A DNA stretch of 64,000 bases from the NCBI RefSeq assembly GCF_003336665.1, contig NZ_QPIJ01000004.1, positions 1-64,000 on the forward strand, read 5' to 3'. The notes under the pieces were generated by a model that saw only the letters and a list, made by a program, of their open reading frames with translations, was not told the origin of the DNA and ran no database searches. Positions within the stretch are counted from its first letter, which is position 1. The number at the start of each line of letters is the position of its first letter. A program made the position numbers and the translations under genes. The DNA comes from Vreelandella rituensis (GTDB taxonomy: Bacteria > Pseudomonadota > Gammaproteobacteria > Pseudomonadales > Halomonadaceae). Of the stretch, positions 45,675-56,797 are shown in pieces.

Positions 45675-46652
45675 ATGAGCATGCTGGAACGCGATATTCA
45701 GGAAGTCGATCTGAATTCCGCAGAGGAAGCGGTGGGCCAGGTGGATGATGATGATTCTGTGGTGGAAGAAGATGCTTTCGAGAAAGCATTGGGCCGCGAG
45801 GATCGTCAGCACCACCAGAGCCTTGATGCAACGCAGATATATCTCAATGAAATTGGCTTTTCTCCGCTTCTGACGCCGGAAGAAGAAGTGTTCTACGGAC
45901 GTTTGGCACGCAAGGGTGATTCGCTTGGACGCTCACGGATGATCGAGTCCAACCTGCGGTTGGTGGTCAAGATTGCGCGACGTTATCTCAACCGCGGGCT
46001 GACGTTGCTGGATCTTATCGAGGAAGGCAATCTCGGCTTGATCCGTGCGGTGGAAAAGTTCGACCCCGAGCGTGGCTTTCGTTTTTCCACTTATGCTACC
46101 TGGTGGATACGCCAAACCATCGAGCGTGCCTTGATGAATCAGACACGCACGATTCGTCTGCCGATTCATGTGGTCAAGGAGCTGAATATTTACCTGCGTG
46201 CGGCACGTGAATTGACCCAAAAGCTGGATCATGAAGTGACCGCTGAAGAAATCGCCGAACATCTGGACAAGCCAGTCGAGTCGGTCAAGAAAATGCTTCG
46301 CCTCAACGAACGGGTTTCCTCGGTGGACTATCCAGTGGGTGGCGAGAGCGACAAGCCGCTGATCGACACATTGTCCGATGAGAATGATAACGGACCGGAA
46401 GCCTTGTTGGTGGACGGTGACGTCAAGGAACATGTCGACTGCTGGCTGGATGCATTGAGTGAAAAACAGCAGGAAGTGGTGGTGCGCCGATTCGGTTTGC
46501 GCGGCCATGAAGCCGCTACCCTGGAAGTGGTGGGCGCTGAAATCGGCTTGACCCGTGAGCGGGTGCGTCAGATTCAGGTGGAAGCGCTCAAGAAACTGCG
46601 TCGTGCTCTGGAAAAGCAAGGCTTGTCCGTGAACTCGATTTTCGAAAACTGA
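45675..46652 (+). CDS. rpoS: RNA polymerase sigma factor RpoS
   Basis: A 325-residue stationary-phase and general stress sigma factor. Region 1.2 is at about residues 52-85 ([20 protein letters not shown]), region 2 at about 92-160 ([38 protein letters not shown]), region 3 at about 170-245 and region 4 at about 260-315 ([20 protein letters not shown]). The ATG at 45675 follows GGGGGTG; a GTG nine bases earlier is in frame. It would drive stress genes such as those for trehalose, cyclopropane fatty acids and universal stress proteins seen in this window. Confidence 0.96.
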   Translation: MSMLERDIQEVDLNSAEEAVGQVDDDDSVVEEDAFEKALGREDRQHHQSLDATQIYLNEIGFSPLLTPEEEVFYGRLARKGDSLGRSRMIESNLRLVVKIARRYLNRGLTLLDLIEEGNLGLIRAVEKFDPERGFRFSTYATWWIRQTIERALMNQTRTIRLPIHVVKELNIYLRAARELTQKLDHEVTAEEIAEHLDKPVESVKKMLRLNERVSSVDYPVGGESDKPLIDTLSDENDNGPEALLVDGDVKEHVDCWLDALSEKQQEVVVRRFGLRGHEAATLEVVGAEIGLTRERVRQIQVEALKKLRRALEKQGLSVNSIFEN

Positions 46653-46661
46653 TGGTATGCG

Positions 46662-46688
46662 CTTGGCGGCACGCCCTGTGCCGCCAAG
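46662..46688 (+). terminator. Hairpin after rpoS
   Basis: CTTGGCGGCAC pairs perfectly with GTGCCGCCAAG (11 pairs, five-base loop) ten bases after the rpoS stop. There is no T-run, so it may act as a 3' stabiliser or a Rho-assisted end rather than a simple terminator. Confidence 0.55.
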
Positions 46689-46704
46689 GCTATTGCAACG
46701 AGAT

Positions 46705-46740
46705 TCTCAAGGTCGCTCTCAAGAGCACTCTCAATGACCT
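46705..46740. repeat. Three 12-bp degenerate tandem repeats
   Basis: TCTCAAGGTCGC, TCTCAAGAGCAC and TCTCAATGACCT begin at 46705, 46717 and 46729 in the rpoS-alr gap. Confidence 0.55.
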
Positions 46741-46800
46741 CGAAACCCATGCTCGTCCGTGGGTGCCCAACCTAACCATTCTGAATAAGCGAAATATCCG

Positions 46801-47904
46801 ATGCGCCCGTTAACGGCTCATGTCGATCTCGACGCCTTGCGTCATAATTACCGCTTGGCGCGAGACTTGGCGCCGCAAAGCCAGGCGTTGGCCGTTCTCA
46901 AGGCCGATGCCTACGGCCATGGCGCTCTGGCTTGTGCCAAGGCACTGGAAGAGTTGGCTCCGGCATTTGCCGTTGCCTGCCTGGAAGAGGCGGTGGTGCT
47001 GCGCGAAGGCGGCATTCGTACGCCGATCGTCCTGCTGGAAGGCATTTTTACTCCCGACGAGCTGGTGCTCGTCGATGAGCTGGGTCTGTGGATGGCGGTA
47101 CACAGCGATTGGCAGGTGCAGGCGTTGCTGCAGTTTACGCCGCGACGGCCTATTCCGGTATGGCTGAAAGTGGATTCGGGGATGCACCGCCTGGGGTTTC
47201 GTCCAGAAGAAGCGGCTAGCGTCTGGCGTCAACTATCGGCCGCACCGACGCATGCCACCAACCTTCACTTGATGAGTCATTTCGCTACCGCAGATCGCCT
47301 GGATGATGCCTATTTTCAGCGCCAGATGACCTGTCTTGATGCACTGGCCGTCGAACTCAAGGCACCGTTGTGCCTGGCCAATTCTCCAGCTACCTTGGCG
47401 TGGCCGATGGCCCATGGCGCCTGGAATCGTCCGGGTGTCATGTTGTACGGAAGTGACCCCCTGGAAGCGCCCAATGCCGCCAGTCAGCGGCTTGCCCCGG
47501 TAATGAGCCTGCGTTCGGAGATCATTGCGGTGCGTGAGCTCGCCCAAGGTGAGCCAGTGGGGTACGGCGGGCGTTGGCGAGCTTCTCGGCCCTCGCGGAT
47601 AGCGGTGGTGGCCTGCGGCTATGGCGATGGTTACGACCGCCATGCCGTGGATGGAACGCCAGTACTGGTCGAAGGCAGGCGGTGCGCGCTTTCCGGCAAG
47701 GTGTCGATGGACATGCTGACCGTGGATATTACCCAGGTGCCGGAGGCGACCATCGGCAGCGAAGTGGTACTGTGGGGCTGTGCCCAAAGCGGCGAAACGT
47801 TGGGTATCGATGAGGTGGCGGGTTATTGCGACACCATCAGCTACACCTTGTTGACCGGGGTATTGCCGCGCGTGCCAAGGCGCTATCATGGCGGCTTTTG
47901 CTGA
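46801..47904 (+). CDS. alr: Alanine racemase
   Basis: A 367-residue pyridoxal-phosphate enzyme that makes D-alanine for peptidoglycan. The cofactor lysine is Lys34 in AVLKADAYGHGALA. The catalytic tyrosine region GEPVGYGGRWRA and the C-terminal GKVSMDMLTVDIT are present. No convincing ribosome site precedes the ATG (the upstream bases are GCGAAATATCCG), so translation may be weak or leaderless. It has its own 148-base gap after rpoS. Confidence 0.94.
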   Translation: MRPLTAHVDLDALRHNYRLARDLAPQSQALAVLKADAYGHGALACAKALEELAPAFAVACLEEAVVLREGGIRTPIVLLEGIFTPDELVLVDELGLWMAVHSDWQVQALLQFTPRRPIPVWLKVDSGMHRLGFRPEEAASVWRQLSAAPTHATNLHLMSHFATADRLDDAYFQRQMTCLDALAVELKAPLCLANSPATLAWPMAHGAWNRPGVMLYGSDPLEAPNAASQRLAPVMSLRSEIIAVRELAQGEPVGYGGRWRASRPSRIAVVACGYGDGYDRHAVDGTPVLVEGRRCALSGKVSMDMLTVDITQVPEATIGSEVVLWGCAQSGETLGIDEVAGYCDTISYTLLTGVLPRVPRRYHGGFC

Positions 47905-47919
47905 GCGGTTGCCTTGCCT

Positions 47920-48834
47920 ATGTCCAAATGTCGTTACCCCGCCTCCTTTGCGCATCCCCGTTTCTGGCCGACCTGGCTTGCGATCGGTGCCATGTACCTG
48001 GTCGCCTGGCTACCCTGGCGGCTCAAGCTCTGGCTGGGCAAGTGGATAGGTCTGGCTGCCTGGCGGTTGGTCAAACGGCGCCGGCACATTACCGCCACCA
48101 ACCTGGCGTTGGCCTTTCCCGAAAAATCCGCTGTCGAACAGCGCCATCTGGTGCGTGAAACCTTCATCGCCAATGGTATCGGGTTAATGGAGGCCGCCAC
48201 GGCCTGGTGCCGTGATGCCGAGCATCTGCGCCACCGTGTGGCTTGCCGGGGTGAAGAGCATCTGCAGCGGGCCAAGGCCCAAGGTAAAGGCGTATTGATC
48301 GTGGGGGTGCATTTTTCGACCCTTGATATGGGCGGCGCCTTGCATTCGTTGTTCTTCGAAGCGGATGCCGTTTATCGCCCTCACAATAATCCGTTATTCG
48401 ATCGTTTCATGACCCGCTCCAGACATCGCGTCTTTGGGGAGTTGATCGACCGTCACGACCTGCGTCGCATGATTCGCTGCATAAAATCGGGACGTATCGT
48501 CTGGTATTCACCGGATCAGGATTTTGGGCGAAAGGTCAGTGTGTTTGCCCCGTTTTTCGGCCGGCAAGCCGCCACCATCCGCTTGACCACCAAGATCGCG
48601 CGTATGACTGGAGCGCCGGTGGTGCCGTTGATGTTTCATCGCAACCCGGATAACCGAACCTATACCATTGAATGGTTGCCGGCGCTCGAAGACTTTCCCG
48701 GTAAGGATGAAGTGGAGGATGCCGCTCGGGTGAATGCGTTTGTCGAGCAGGCGATTCGCAAGCACCCGGAGCAGTATCTGTGGTTGCATCGGCGCTTCAA
48801 GACGCGCCCGGAAGGAGAACCCGGCATCTATTGA
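47920..48834 (+). CDS. lpxL: Lipid A lauroyl-type acyltransferase (LpxL/HtrB family)
   Basis: A 304-residue inner-membrane enzyme that adds a secondary acyl chain to Kdo-lipid A. An N-terminal membrane anchor lies at about residues 15-35 (PTWLAIGAMYLVAWLPW). The acyltransferase motif is HFSTLD (H-x4-D), followed by YRPHNNPLFD, the WYSPDQDFG block and a C-terminal WLHRRFKTRPEGEP. It belongs to the LpxL/LpxM/LpxP group and the chain specificity cannot be told. It starts 15 bases after alr; the ribosome site is poor. Confidence 0.87.
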   Translation: MSKCRYPASFAHPRFWPTWLAIGAMYLVAWLPWRLKLWLGKWIGLAAWRLVKRRRHITATNLALAFPEKSAVEQRHLVRETFIANGIGLMEAATAWCRDAEHLRHRVACRGEEHLQRAKAQGKGVLIVGVHFSTLDMGGALHSLFFEADAVYRPHNNPLFDRFMTRSRHRVFGELIDRHDLRRMIRCIKSGRIVWYSPDQDFGRKVSVFAPFFGRQAATIRLTTKIARMTGAPVVPLMFHRNPDNRTYTIEWLPALEDFPGKDEVEDAARVNAFVEQAIRKHPEQYLWLHRRFKTRPEGEPGIY

Positions 48835-48842
48835 CGCCGGGT

Positions 48843-48876
48843 AAAACGAGGCAGGAAGAAAAACGAGGCAGGAAGA
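48843..48876. repeat. Perfect 17-bp tandem duplication
   Basis: AAAACGAGGCAGGAAGA occurs twice, head to tail, in the short gap between the convergent lpxL and speD genes. No strong terminator hairpin is seen in this gap. Confidence 0.9.
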
Positions 48877-48882
48877 GGGTGG

Positions 48883-49677
48883 TTAGTCGACGTTGCGCGA
48901 GTAGAAGATTTCCAGCATTTCCTTGCGCAGCCGGCTTTCGATATCGCGGGCCTCTTCGAAGGTAATGTCGCGCCGGGAGGTGCCGAACAGGTAGTTGTCC
49001 AGGGCGAAGTCCTTGAGCAGCATCTTGGTGTGGAACATGTTTTCCTGATACACGTTCACATCCACCATTTGATAGCCATGCTTGGTGTCTTCGGCCAGGT
49101 AGTCCTGGATCGAGGTGATATCGTGGTCGATGAACAGCTTCTTGCCATTGACGTCCCGGGTGAAGCCGCGCACGCGGTAATCCACGGTGACGATATCCGA
49201 GTCGAAGCTGTGAATCAGGTAGTTCAGCGCCTTGAGCGGGCTGATCATGCCGCAGGTGGACACATCGATATCCAACCGGAACGTGCTGATGCCGTTATCC
49301 GGGTGTGATTCCGGATAGCTGTGTACCGTCACGTGACTCTTGTCCAGGTGACCGACCACGGTTTTGGGCAAGGGGCCGGGACCCGGCTGAATCTGCTCGG
49401 GGGCGGCATCATCCAATTCGTGCTCGGCAATCAGGATGGTCACGCTGGCGCCATGGGGCTCATAATCCTGGCGTGCGATATTGAGCACATGAGCACCGAT
49501 GATATTGGTCACATCCTTCAATATCTGGGTCAAGCGCTCGGCGTTGTAAAGCTCATCGATATAATCGATGTAGGCTTTACGCTGCTCTTCGGTCTTAGCA
49601 TAGCAGATGTCGTAGATGTTGAAGCTCAAAGAGCTGGTCAGGTTGTTAAACCCGTGGAGTCGGAGATTGTCAGACAC
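48883..49677 (-). CDS. speD: S-adenosylmethionine decarboxylase proenzyme SpeD
   Basis: A 264-residue enzyme, the same length as E. coli SpeD, that makes decarboxylated SAM for spermidine synthesis. It begins [20 protein letters not shown]. Self-cleavage should fall between Lys113 and Ser114 in [17 protein letters not shown], leaving a pyruvoyl group on the alpha chain. [19 protein letters not shown] is also conserved. No speE lies beside it in this window. It is separated from the OsmC-type gene by 156 bases. Confidence 0.95.
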   Translation of the reverse strand: MSDNLRLHGFNNLTSSLSFNIYDICYAKTEEQRKAYIDYIDELYNAERLTQILKDVTNIIGAHVLNIARQDYEPHGASVTILIAEHELDDAAPEQIQPGPGPLPKTVVGHLDKSHVTVHSYPESHPDNGISTFRLDIDVSTCGMISPLKALNYLIHSFDSDIVTVDYRVRGFTRDVNGKKLFIDHDITSIQDYLAEDTKHGYQMVDVNVYQENMFHTKMLLKDFALDNYLFGTSRRDITFEEARDIESRLRKEMLEIFYSRNVD

Positions 49678-49833
49678 GTCCGAGCCTCCTGATGGCAGGT
49701 GAAGACACCCCGACGAGCCAGCGCCGGAACCGATGAAAACTTATATGAAAATAAGGGGGCGTATTATGCCCGGCCGAGGCGCGCGACGCACCCGACCGAG
49801 GGCATTTTTTTATGACTTTCGCGGAAAAGACGT

Positions 49834-50253
49834 TCAAACGTCGATAATCTCGAAAGAATGCGTGATATCCACCCCACCCCGCACCAACATGATCGAGGCA
49901 CTGCAGTATTTTTCCGCGGACAGCTCGACGGCGCGTTTTACCTGCTTTTCTTTCAACGCCCGGCCGCTGACCACGAAGTGCACGTGAATCTTGGTGAACA
50001 CCGCAGGGGTTTCCTCGGCGCGTTGGGCCTCGATTTCGGCGACACAATCGGTCACGTCCGCGCGTGCCTTGTCGAGAATGTTGAGAATATCGAAAGCGGT
50101 GCAGCCGCCCATGCCCATCAGTAACATTTCCATCGGCCGTGGGCCGGTATTGCGGCCGCCGTGATCCGGCGGGCCGTCCATTACCAGGCTATGGCCACTG
50201 CCGGATTCCGCTACAAACTGTCGACCATCCGTCCATCTGACTCGAGCTTTCAC
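49834..50253 (-). CDS. OsmC-family peroxiredoxin-like protein (YhfA type)
   Basis: A 139-residue OsmC/Ohr-fold protein. It carries the two cysteines of the family, in MGMGGCTAFDIL and SAEKYCSASIML, and PDHGGRNTGPRPMEMLLMG. I chose the GTG at 50253, because GAGGAG lies seven bases before it and the family start KARVRWTDG follows directly. A GTG at 50277 is also open. Members detoxify organic peroxides, but YhfA-type proteins are poorly understood. The stop region forms a small palindrome (GACGTTTGAACGTC) that could serve as a weak terminator. Confidence 0.88.
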   Translation of the reverse strand: MKARVRWTDGRQFVAESGSGHSLVMDGPPDHGGRNTGPRPMEMLLMGMGGCTAFDILNILDKARADVTDCVAEIEAQRAEETPAVFTKIHVHFVVSGRALKEKQVKRAVELSAEKYCSASIMLVRGGVDITHSFEIIDV

Positions 50254-50339
50254 AAATCTCTCCTCGGGTTGGGTCACTATTGGTTGGGGAGGATAGCATT
50301 TTTCCCTCGCATCGCTGCAGGGTTTCCAACCATCCGGGC

Positions 50340-52021
<1,682 letters not shown>

Positions 52022-52091
52022 GCAAGCTCCTTGCTGGTCGGGCATCATGCGGACTGTATAATACCGATTCTCGATGCCAAGGATAACGGAC

Positions 52092-54533
52092 ATGGGCAAG
52101 CGACTTTCGCGCACGGCACCGATTTCGCGAATGCTGGGGGCCGGCCTGCTGGCGGGTGCATCGCTGAGCCCCGCCTGGGGGCAGGGCGACGAACCCACGG
52201 CGGAACAGCTTGATTGGCATCCCTGGGAGGGCGCGGCCGCAGAGGGGCAGCTATGTCGCGGACGTTATGTCATGCCGGCATACCGTCTGCCCGCCGCGTC
52301 CGATCCCGAGACCCTTTCACTGGAAGCGGATGCGCTGAATTATGCCACCGGCGGAGACGCTCTGTTGCGTGGTGATGTGGTGCTTCGCCGCGGCGATGCC
52401 CAACTGGAAGCCCAGTCATTGAACGTGCCTGCGGACCGCGAGCAGCTGTACGCCGAAGGAAAACTTTCCTTGCGGGATGGACGCGTCCTGGTGCGCGCTG
52501 AACGAGCGGATATGGCATTGAGCGCTGATCGCGCGACGCTGGAAGATACCGCTTATGTGTTCTACGACCAGCATATTCGCGGCCAGGCGGCCCAGTTGGA
52601 GCAAACCGGGGAAGATCGCTATCGTCTGCGTGATGCCGGTTTCACGACCTGTGACCCGGGTGACAACACCTGGCGTCTGGTGAGTAGCGACATCAAACTT
52701 GATCAGGCAAGTGGCGTCGGCACCGCTCGCCATGCCCGGCTCGAAGTCAAGGATGTGCCGGTGTTCTATTGGCCGTGGCTGCGCTTTCCTCTGGATGATC
52801 GTCGACAGACGGGTTTTCTGTGGCCTTCCTTGAGTGCTTCCGGGGATGGGATCGATTACGCCCAGCCGTTTTACTGGAATATCGCGCCTGATCAGGATGC
52901 CACTTTCATTCCGCGCTGGTTGTCGGCCCACGGCTGGTTGCTGGGCGGTGAATACCGTTACCTGCGCGAGGAAAGCGCCGGGCGGATAGAAGGCGCTTGG
53001 CTTTCCAGTGATGATGGCGGTTCTGGCGGCGGCGCCAACCGTTATACCGGAGAGGATCGCTGGTATGTTGATGCAACCCATGCGGGACGTCTGAATTCAC
53101 GCAGTAATTATCGCCTGCGTTATGGCGGGGCCAGCGATGGGCGCTACTTCGATGATTTCGACAGTGGCATCGGCGGCGACTCAAGGGTCAGCATGGAGCG
53201 TCTGGCGCAGGTGGATTATCGCGGTGAACGCTGGCAACTGGACGCCCGTGCTCAAGGGTTTCAACGCCTGGAAGACCCGCTTGCCGATAACGACAAGCCG
53301 TTCTATCGCCTGCCCAGCCTGACCGCCAACGCTCAATGGCAGTTTGATAACGGTGTGTATTCCGAATGGCGCTCCAATGCGACGTATTTCTGGCGTGACG
53401 TGGACGAGACCGTCGTGCCGGAGCGTGAGGCGGCCATCGGGTCACGGCTGCATCTTACGCCGGTAGTCGGGTGGCGTTTCCAACGCCCCTGGGGTTACCT
53501 TGAACCACGTACCGAGCTTTGGCATACCGCTTACACGCTGGATTACGGTGATCGCCAAACCCAGCGCAGCGATACGCCCACGCGTAGTGTGGCGTTAAGC
53601 TCGGTGGACGGCGGTCTGGTGTTCGAGCGTGAACTGGCGCTGGGTGGGCAGGATTACCGCCAGACGTTGGAACCGCGTCTCAACTATGCCTATGTACCGC
53701 GTACCGATCAGCGTGATCTGCCCGACTTCGACAGTCTTGAACGGACGTTTTCATGGAACCAATTATGGTCGACCCAGCGTTTTTCCGGCGCCGACCGGGT
53801 CGGTGACCTCAATCGGCTTTCTTACGCGCTGGAGTCACGCCTGCTGGAAGACGAAGATGGCGCTGAGCGGCTTTCGGTAGGGATGGGGCAGAGTGTGTAT
53901 TTCGCCGATCGACGCATCGATATCGACGGTGATCCGGATAAGTCGCGCCGCGAAGAATATCTCACCGAGGCGCGTTATTATCAGGCGACCCGCGAGCGTT
54001 CGCCGCTGGTGACCCGTCTGGACTGGCAGATCACCCCGCGCTGGAGCGCAGGTTATGAATGGCTTTACGATGATCAGCGTACTCAGACCGAACGTTCTTC
54101 GGTCGAAGCCCGCTACCGGCATCCTGAGGGTCATGTGCTGAACCTTGGGTATCGCTGGGAAATCCAGGGATTCGACCCGGCAGTGTTGCCGGGTGATGAC
54201 GCCTTTCGCGATTACAACCGCGAAGAGATAGATGTCTCGTTTGCCTGGAAAGCCACACCGCGCCTGGACTTGATCGGACGTTATCTTCACGATCAGACGA
54301 ATCAGCGTTCGCTCGACCAGTTGGCGGGTGTGCAGTGGAATGATTGTTGTTACGGTCTGCAGCTGGTGTGGCGTGAGTGGGTGGACGATAACGACACGGC
54401 GCGCGTGGAAGATGACTTCAGCGACCGGGGAATTTTCCTGCGTTTTGTGTTCAAAGGCTTGGGTGGCATGGGCCAGCAATCGGGCAGCGTCTTCGAACAG
54501 GCGATCCCCGGTTATCGTGCGACGCAGTTCTAG
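52092..54533 (+). CDS. lptD: LPS-assembly protein LptD
   Basis: An 813-residue outer-membrane protein that inserts lipopolysaccharide into the outer leaflet together with LptE. A signal peptide covers residues 1-31 (cleavage after SPAWGQ). A periplasmic OstA jellyroll lies at about residues 75-220 (LEADALNYATGGDALLRGDV). The rest is a 26-strand-type beta barrel ending in aromatic/Phe (YRATQF). Four cysteines are visible: one near residue 56, one near 185 (FTTCDPGDN) and a CC pair near 755 (WNDCCYGLQL). This matches the LptD disulfide pattern. The ATG at 52092 follows AAGGA; an upstream ATG at 52074 is possible. Confidence 0.95.
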   Translation: MGKRLSRTAPISRMLGAGLLAGASLSPAWGQGDEPTAEQLDWHPWEGAAAEGQLCRGRYVMPAYRLPAASDPETLSLEADALNYATGGDALLRGDVVLRRGDAQLEAQSLNVPADREQLYAEGKLSLRDGRVLVRAERADMALSADRATLEDTAYVFYDQHIRGQAAQLEQTGEDRYRLRDAGFTTCDPGDNTWRLVSSDIKLDQASGVGTARHARLEVKDVPVFYWPWLRFPLDDRRQTGFLWPSLSASGDGIDYAQPFYWNIAPDQDATFIPRWLSAHGWLLGGEYRYLREESAGRIEGAWLSSDDGGSGGGANRYTGEDRWYVDATHAGRLNSRSNYRLRYGGASDGRYFDDFDSGIGGDSRVSMERLAQVDYRGERWQLDARAQGFQRLEDPLADNDKPFYRLPSLTANAQWQFDNGVYSEWRSNATYFWRDVDETVVPEREAAIGSRLHLTPVVGWRFQRPWGYLEPRTELWHTAYTLDYGDRQTQRSDTPTRSVALSSVDGGLVFERELALGGQDYRQTLEPRLNYAYVPRTDQRDLPDFDSLERTFSWNQLWSTQRFSGADRVGDLNRLSYALESRLLEDEDGAERLSVGMGQSVYFADRRIDIDGDPDKSRREEYLTEARYYQATRERSPLVTRLDWQITPRWSAGYEWLYDDQRTQTERSSVEARYRHPEGHVLNLGYRWEIQGFDPAVLPGDDAFRDYNREEIDVSFAWKATPRLDLIGRYLHDQTNQRSLDQLAGVQWNDCCYGLQLVWREWVDDNDTARVEDDFSDRGIFLRFVFKGLGGMGQQSGSVFEQAIPGYRATQF

Positions 54534-54582
54534 GGGCTCTCCTCCGATTGAGCCAGACGCTTACTCTCAAGAGACGTTTTAT

Positions 54583-55635
54583 ATGAACAAAAGCTACATG
54601 AAAAAAGGTTATATGAATAAAAGAAACCCATCGATGTGCTGTACAAGGGTCACCATGCTTGGGCGTGTTCTGGGCCTGGCCCTATGCCTGGGTATTGCCC
54701 CTTTATCCTTGCAGGCGCAGGACTTCCAGTCCACGGAGCGCCGTGTGCTGGACCGCATCGTGGCTGTGGTCAACGATAGCGCCATCATGCAGAGCGAGCT
54801 TGATGACCGCTTGCAACAGGTGCTTCGCCAGGCCGAAGGGCAAGGCGGCAGTTTGCCGTCCAGGTCGGCGCTTCAAGAACAAGTGCTGGACCGCATGGTG
54901 GTGGAAGAGATTCAGTTGCAAAAGGCTCGCGAGGCCAATCTAAGTGTGGATGAGACCGAGCTTAATCAGCAAGTGCGACGCATTGCCGAATCCAATCGCA
55001 TGAGCCTGGATGAATTCGCCGATGCGCTCGAAGCGGACGGTTCGTCCCTGGCCGATGTGCGTGAAGATATCCGCCGTGAAATGCTGATCCGTCAAGTGCA
55101 ACAGCGCCAGGTGGGTGGGCGCGTATCGATCACCGAGCGCGATGTCGACCGTGTGCTTGAGCAGCAAGGTGCAGTCAGCGACAGTGGTCAAACGGTAGTG
55201 GAAGAGCATCGCGCACGTCATATTCTGGTCGAGGTGACGCCCACCCAGGATGAGGAACAGGCGCTGGCGCTGGCGCAACAGATACGTCAACGACTCAGCC
55301 AAGGGGCTTCATTCTCTGGGGTCGCTCAAGAGGTCAGCGATGATCAGGGAAGTGCGCCTAATGGCGGTGAGCTTGGCTGGGTGCGCCCGGGCCAGACGGT
55401 ACCCGCCTTTGAAGAAACCATGCGCGAGCTTTCGCTGAATCAGGTATCCGAACCGGTACGCTCCCAGTTCGGCTATCACTTGATAGAAGTGCTTGAGCGT
55501 CGCAGCCAGGATGTCAGCCGGGAAGCACAGCGTGAGCAGGTGCGCCAGGCACTGTTCCAGCGGCGTGCCAATGAGGAACTGGAAAACTGGCACCAGGAAA
55601 TCCGTTCGCAAGCCTTCGTCGATATCCGCCTGTAA
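54583..55635 (+). CDS. surA: Periplasmic chaperone/PPIase SurA, single parvulin domain
   Basis: A 350-residue periplasmic chaperone for outer-membrane proteins. After the signal peptide (about residues 20-44, ending SLQAQ), the SurA N domain begins VLDRIVAVVNDSAIMQSELD. One parvulin domain is seen (about 205-310: EEHRARHILVEVTPTQDEEQ, then NGGELGWVRPGQTVPAFEE). E. coli SurA has two parvulin domains in 428 residues, so one is missing here. The start is ambiguous: 54583, 54598 and 54613 are ATG codons within three 15-base look-alike units. The pdxA ATG overlaps its TAA stop. Confidence 0.92.
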   Translation: MNKSYMKKGYMNKRNPSMCCTRVTMLGRVLGLALCLGIAPLSLQAQDFQSTERRVLDRIVAVVNDSAIMQSELDDRLQQVLRQAEGQGGSLPSRSALQEQVLDRMVVEEIQLQKAREANLSVDETELNQQVRRIAESNRMSLDEFADALEADGSSLADVREDIRREMLIRQVQQRQVGGRVSITERDVDRVLEQQGAVSDSGQTVVEEHRARHILVEVTPTQDEEQALALAQQIRQRLSQGASFSGVAQEVSDDQGSAPNGGELGWVRPGQTVPAFEETMRELSLNQVSEPVRSQFGYHLIEVLERRSQDVSREAQREQVRQALFQRRANEELENWHQEIRSQAFVDIRL

Positions 55636-56690
55636 TGTCTGGCTTGGCACAAGCCCGCCCTCGGCTGGTGTTGACCACCGGTGAGCCTGCGGGTATCGGT
55701 CCCGAACTTGCCCTGATGCTGGCCGCCGGAGGCGATCTGCCCTCGGGCACTGTCGCCATCGGCGATCCTGAAATGCTGGCGGTGCGTGCCCGACAGTTGG
55801 GTTTGCAGGTGCGGATCAGCGTCAGCCAACCCGGCGAGGCTCTGCCTGAAAGCGGGCCCGGCGTGCTGGCGGTGTGGCCGGTGCCCCTGGGCGAACCCGC
55901 CATTCCCGGGGTGCTCAACCCGGCCAATGCCGATTACGTGCTGCAAACCTTGAATGTGGCGGTGAAGGCATGTCTGGCCGGCCATGCCCAGGCAATGGTG
56001 ACGGCCCCTCTGCATAAAGGGGTGATCATCGAGGGCGGGTACCCGGAATTTACCGGCCACACCGAGTTTCTGCGCGATGCATGCCAGGTAAGCGAAGTTG
56101 TCATGCTGCTGGCCACCGATCGCGCTCTGCACGGCCAGGTGCCCGGCTGGCAGGGTGCAGGCGACTTGCGAGTAGCGTTAGTCACCACGCATTTGCCCTT
56201 GCGTGAAGTGGCGGATGCGATCACCGTCGAACGATTGACGCGGGTGGCGCGCATTCTGGAAACCGGCTTGCGCCAACAGTTCGGTATCCTGGCGCCACGG
56301 ATTGGGGTGTGTGGCTTGAATCCCCACGCCGGTGAAGACGGCCATCTGGGTAATGAGGAGCAGACCATCATCACGCCGACCCTGAACGCCTTGCGCGCCG
56401 AGGGGCTGGACATTCATGGCCCGCTGCCCGCCGATACGCTGTTTACCCCGCGCCACCTGGCGGGCGTGGATGTAGTACTGGCGATGTATCACGACCAAGG
56501 GCTGGCGGTGTTGAAGTATGCCGGCTTCGGGCGGGCGGCCAACATTACCCTGGGCCTGCCGCTGGTCCGTACCTCGGTGGATCACGGCACGGCGCTGGAT
56601 CTGGCCGGGAGGGGGCAAGCCGATCCTGCAAGCCTGAAGGTGGCCCTCAATCTGGCAGCCACCCTGGCAGGTCGCAAGCGGCTCGGTTAA
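55635..56690 (+). CDS. pdxA: 4-hydroxythreonine-4-phosphate dehydrogenase PdxA
   Basis: A 351-residue NAD- and metal-dependent enzyme of pyridoxal phosphate synthesis. It has TTGEPAGIGPELALML at the start, the substrate and metal motif LHKGVIIEGGYPEFTGHTEF, CGLNPHAGEDGHLG and MYHDQGLAVLKYAGF. Its start is coupled to surA by a TAATG overlap. The gene order surA-pdxA-rsmA-apaG-apaH is the usual one. Confidence 0.95.
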   Translation: MSGLAQARPRLVLTTGEPAGIGPELALMLAAGGDLPSGTVAIGDPEMLAVRARQLGLQVRISVSQPGEALPESGPGVLAVWPVPLGEPAIPGVLNPANADYVLQTLNVAVKACLAGHAQAMVTAPLHKGVIIEGGYPEFTGHTEFLRDACQVSEVVMLLATDRALHGQVPGWQGAGDLRVALVTTHLPLREVADAITVERLTRVARILETGLRQQFGILAPRIGVCGLNPHAGEDGHLGNEEQTIITPTLNALRAEGLDIHGPLPADTLFTPRHLAGVDVVLAMYHDQGLAVLKYAGFGRAANITLGLPLVRTSVDHGTALDLAGRGQADPASLKVALNLAATLAGRKRLG

Positions 56691-56756
56691 CAGCGAAAAC
56701 CGCCAGTTTTCAGTGCCGTACAATCCTGGTGTCGTTCAATTTCAGCGGCATTCAAT

Positions 56757-56774
56757 GTCAGTGTCAGTGTCAGT
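56757..56774. repeat. Three 6-bp tandem repeats before rsmA
   Basis: GTCAGT occurs three times head to tail in the 107-base pdxA-rsmA gap, 24 bases before the rsmA start. Confidence 0.8.
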
Positions 56775-56797
56775 CAACTTCCAAGGACAGCGTTTTC

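Noticed and set aside
49746-49806. Plus-strand stem (ATGCCC/GGGCAT) followed by seven Ts as a terminator
   Set aside because: No plus-strand gene lies upstream: the nearest, lpxL, ends 900 bases away with antisense speD between. The orientation does not fit.
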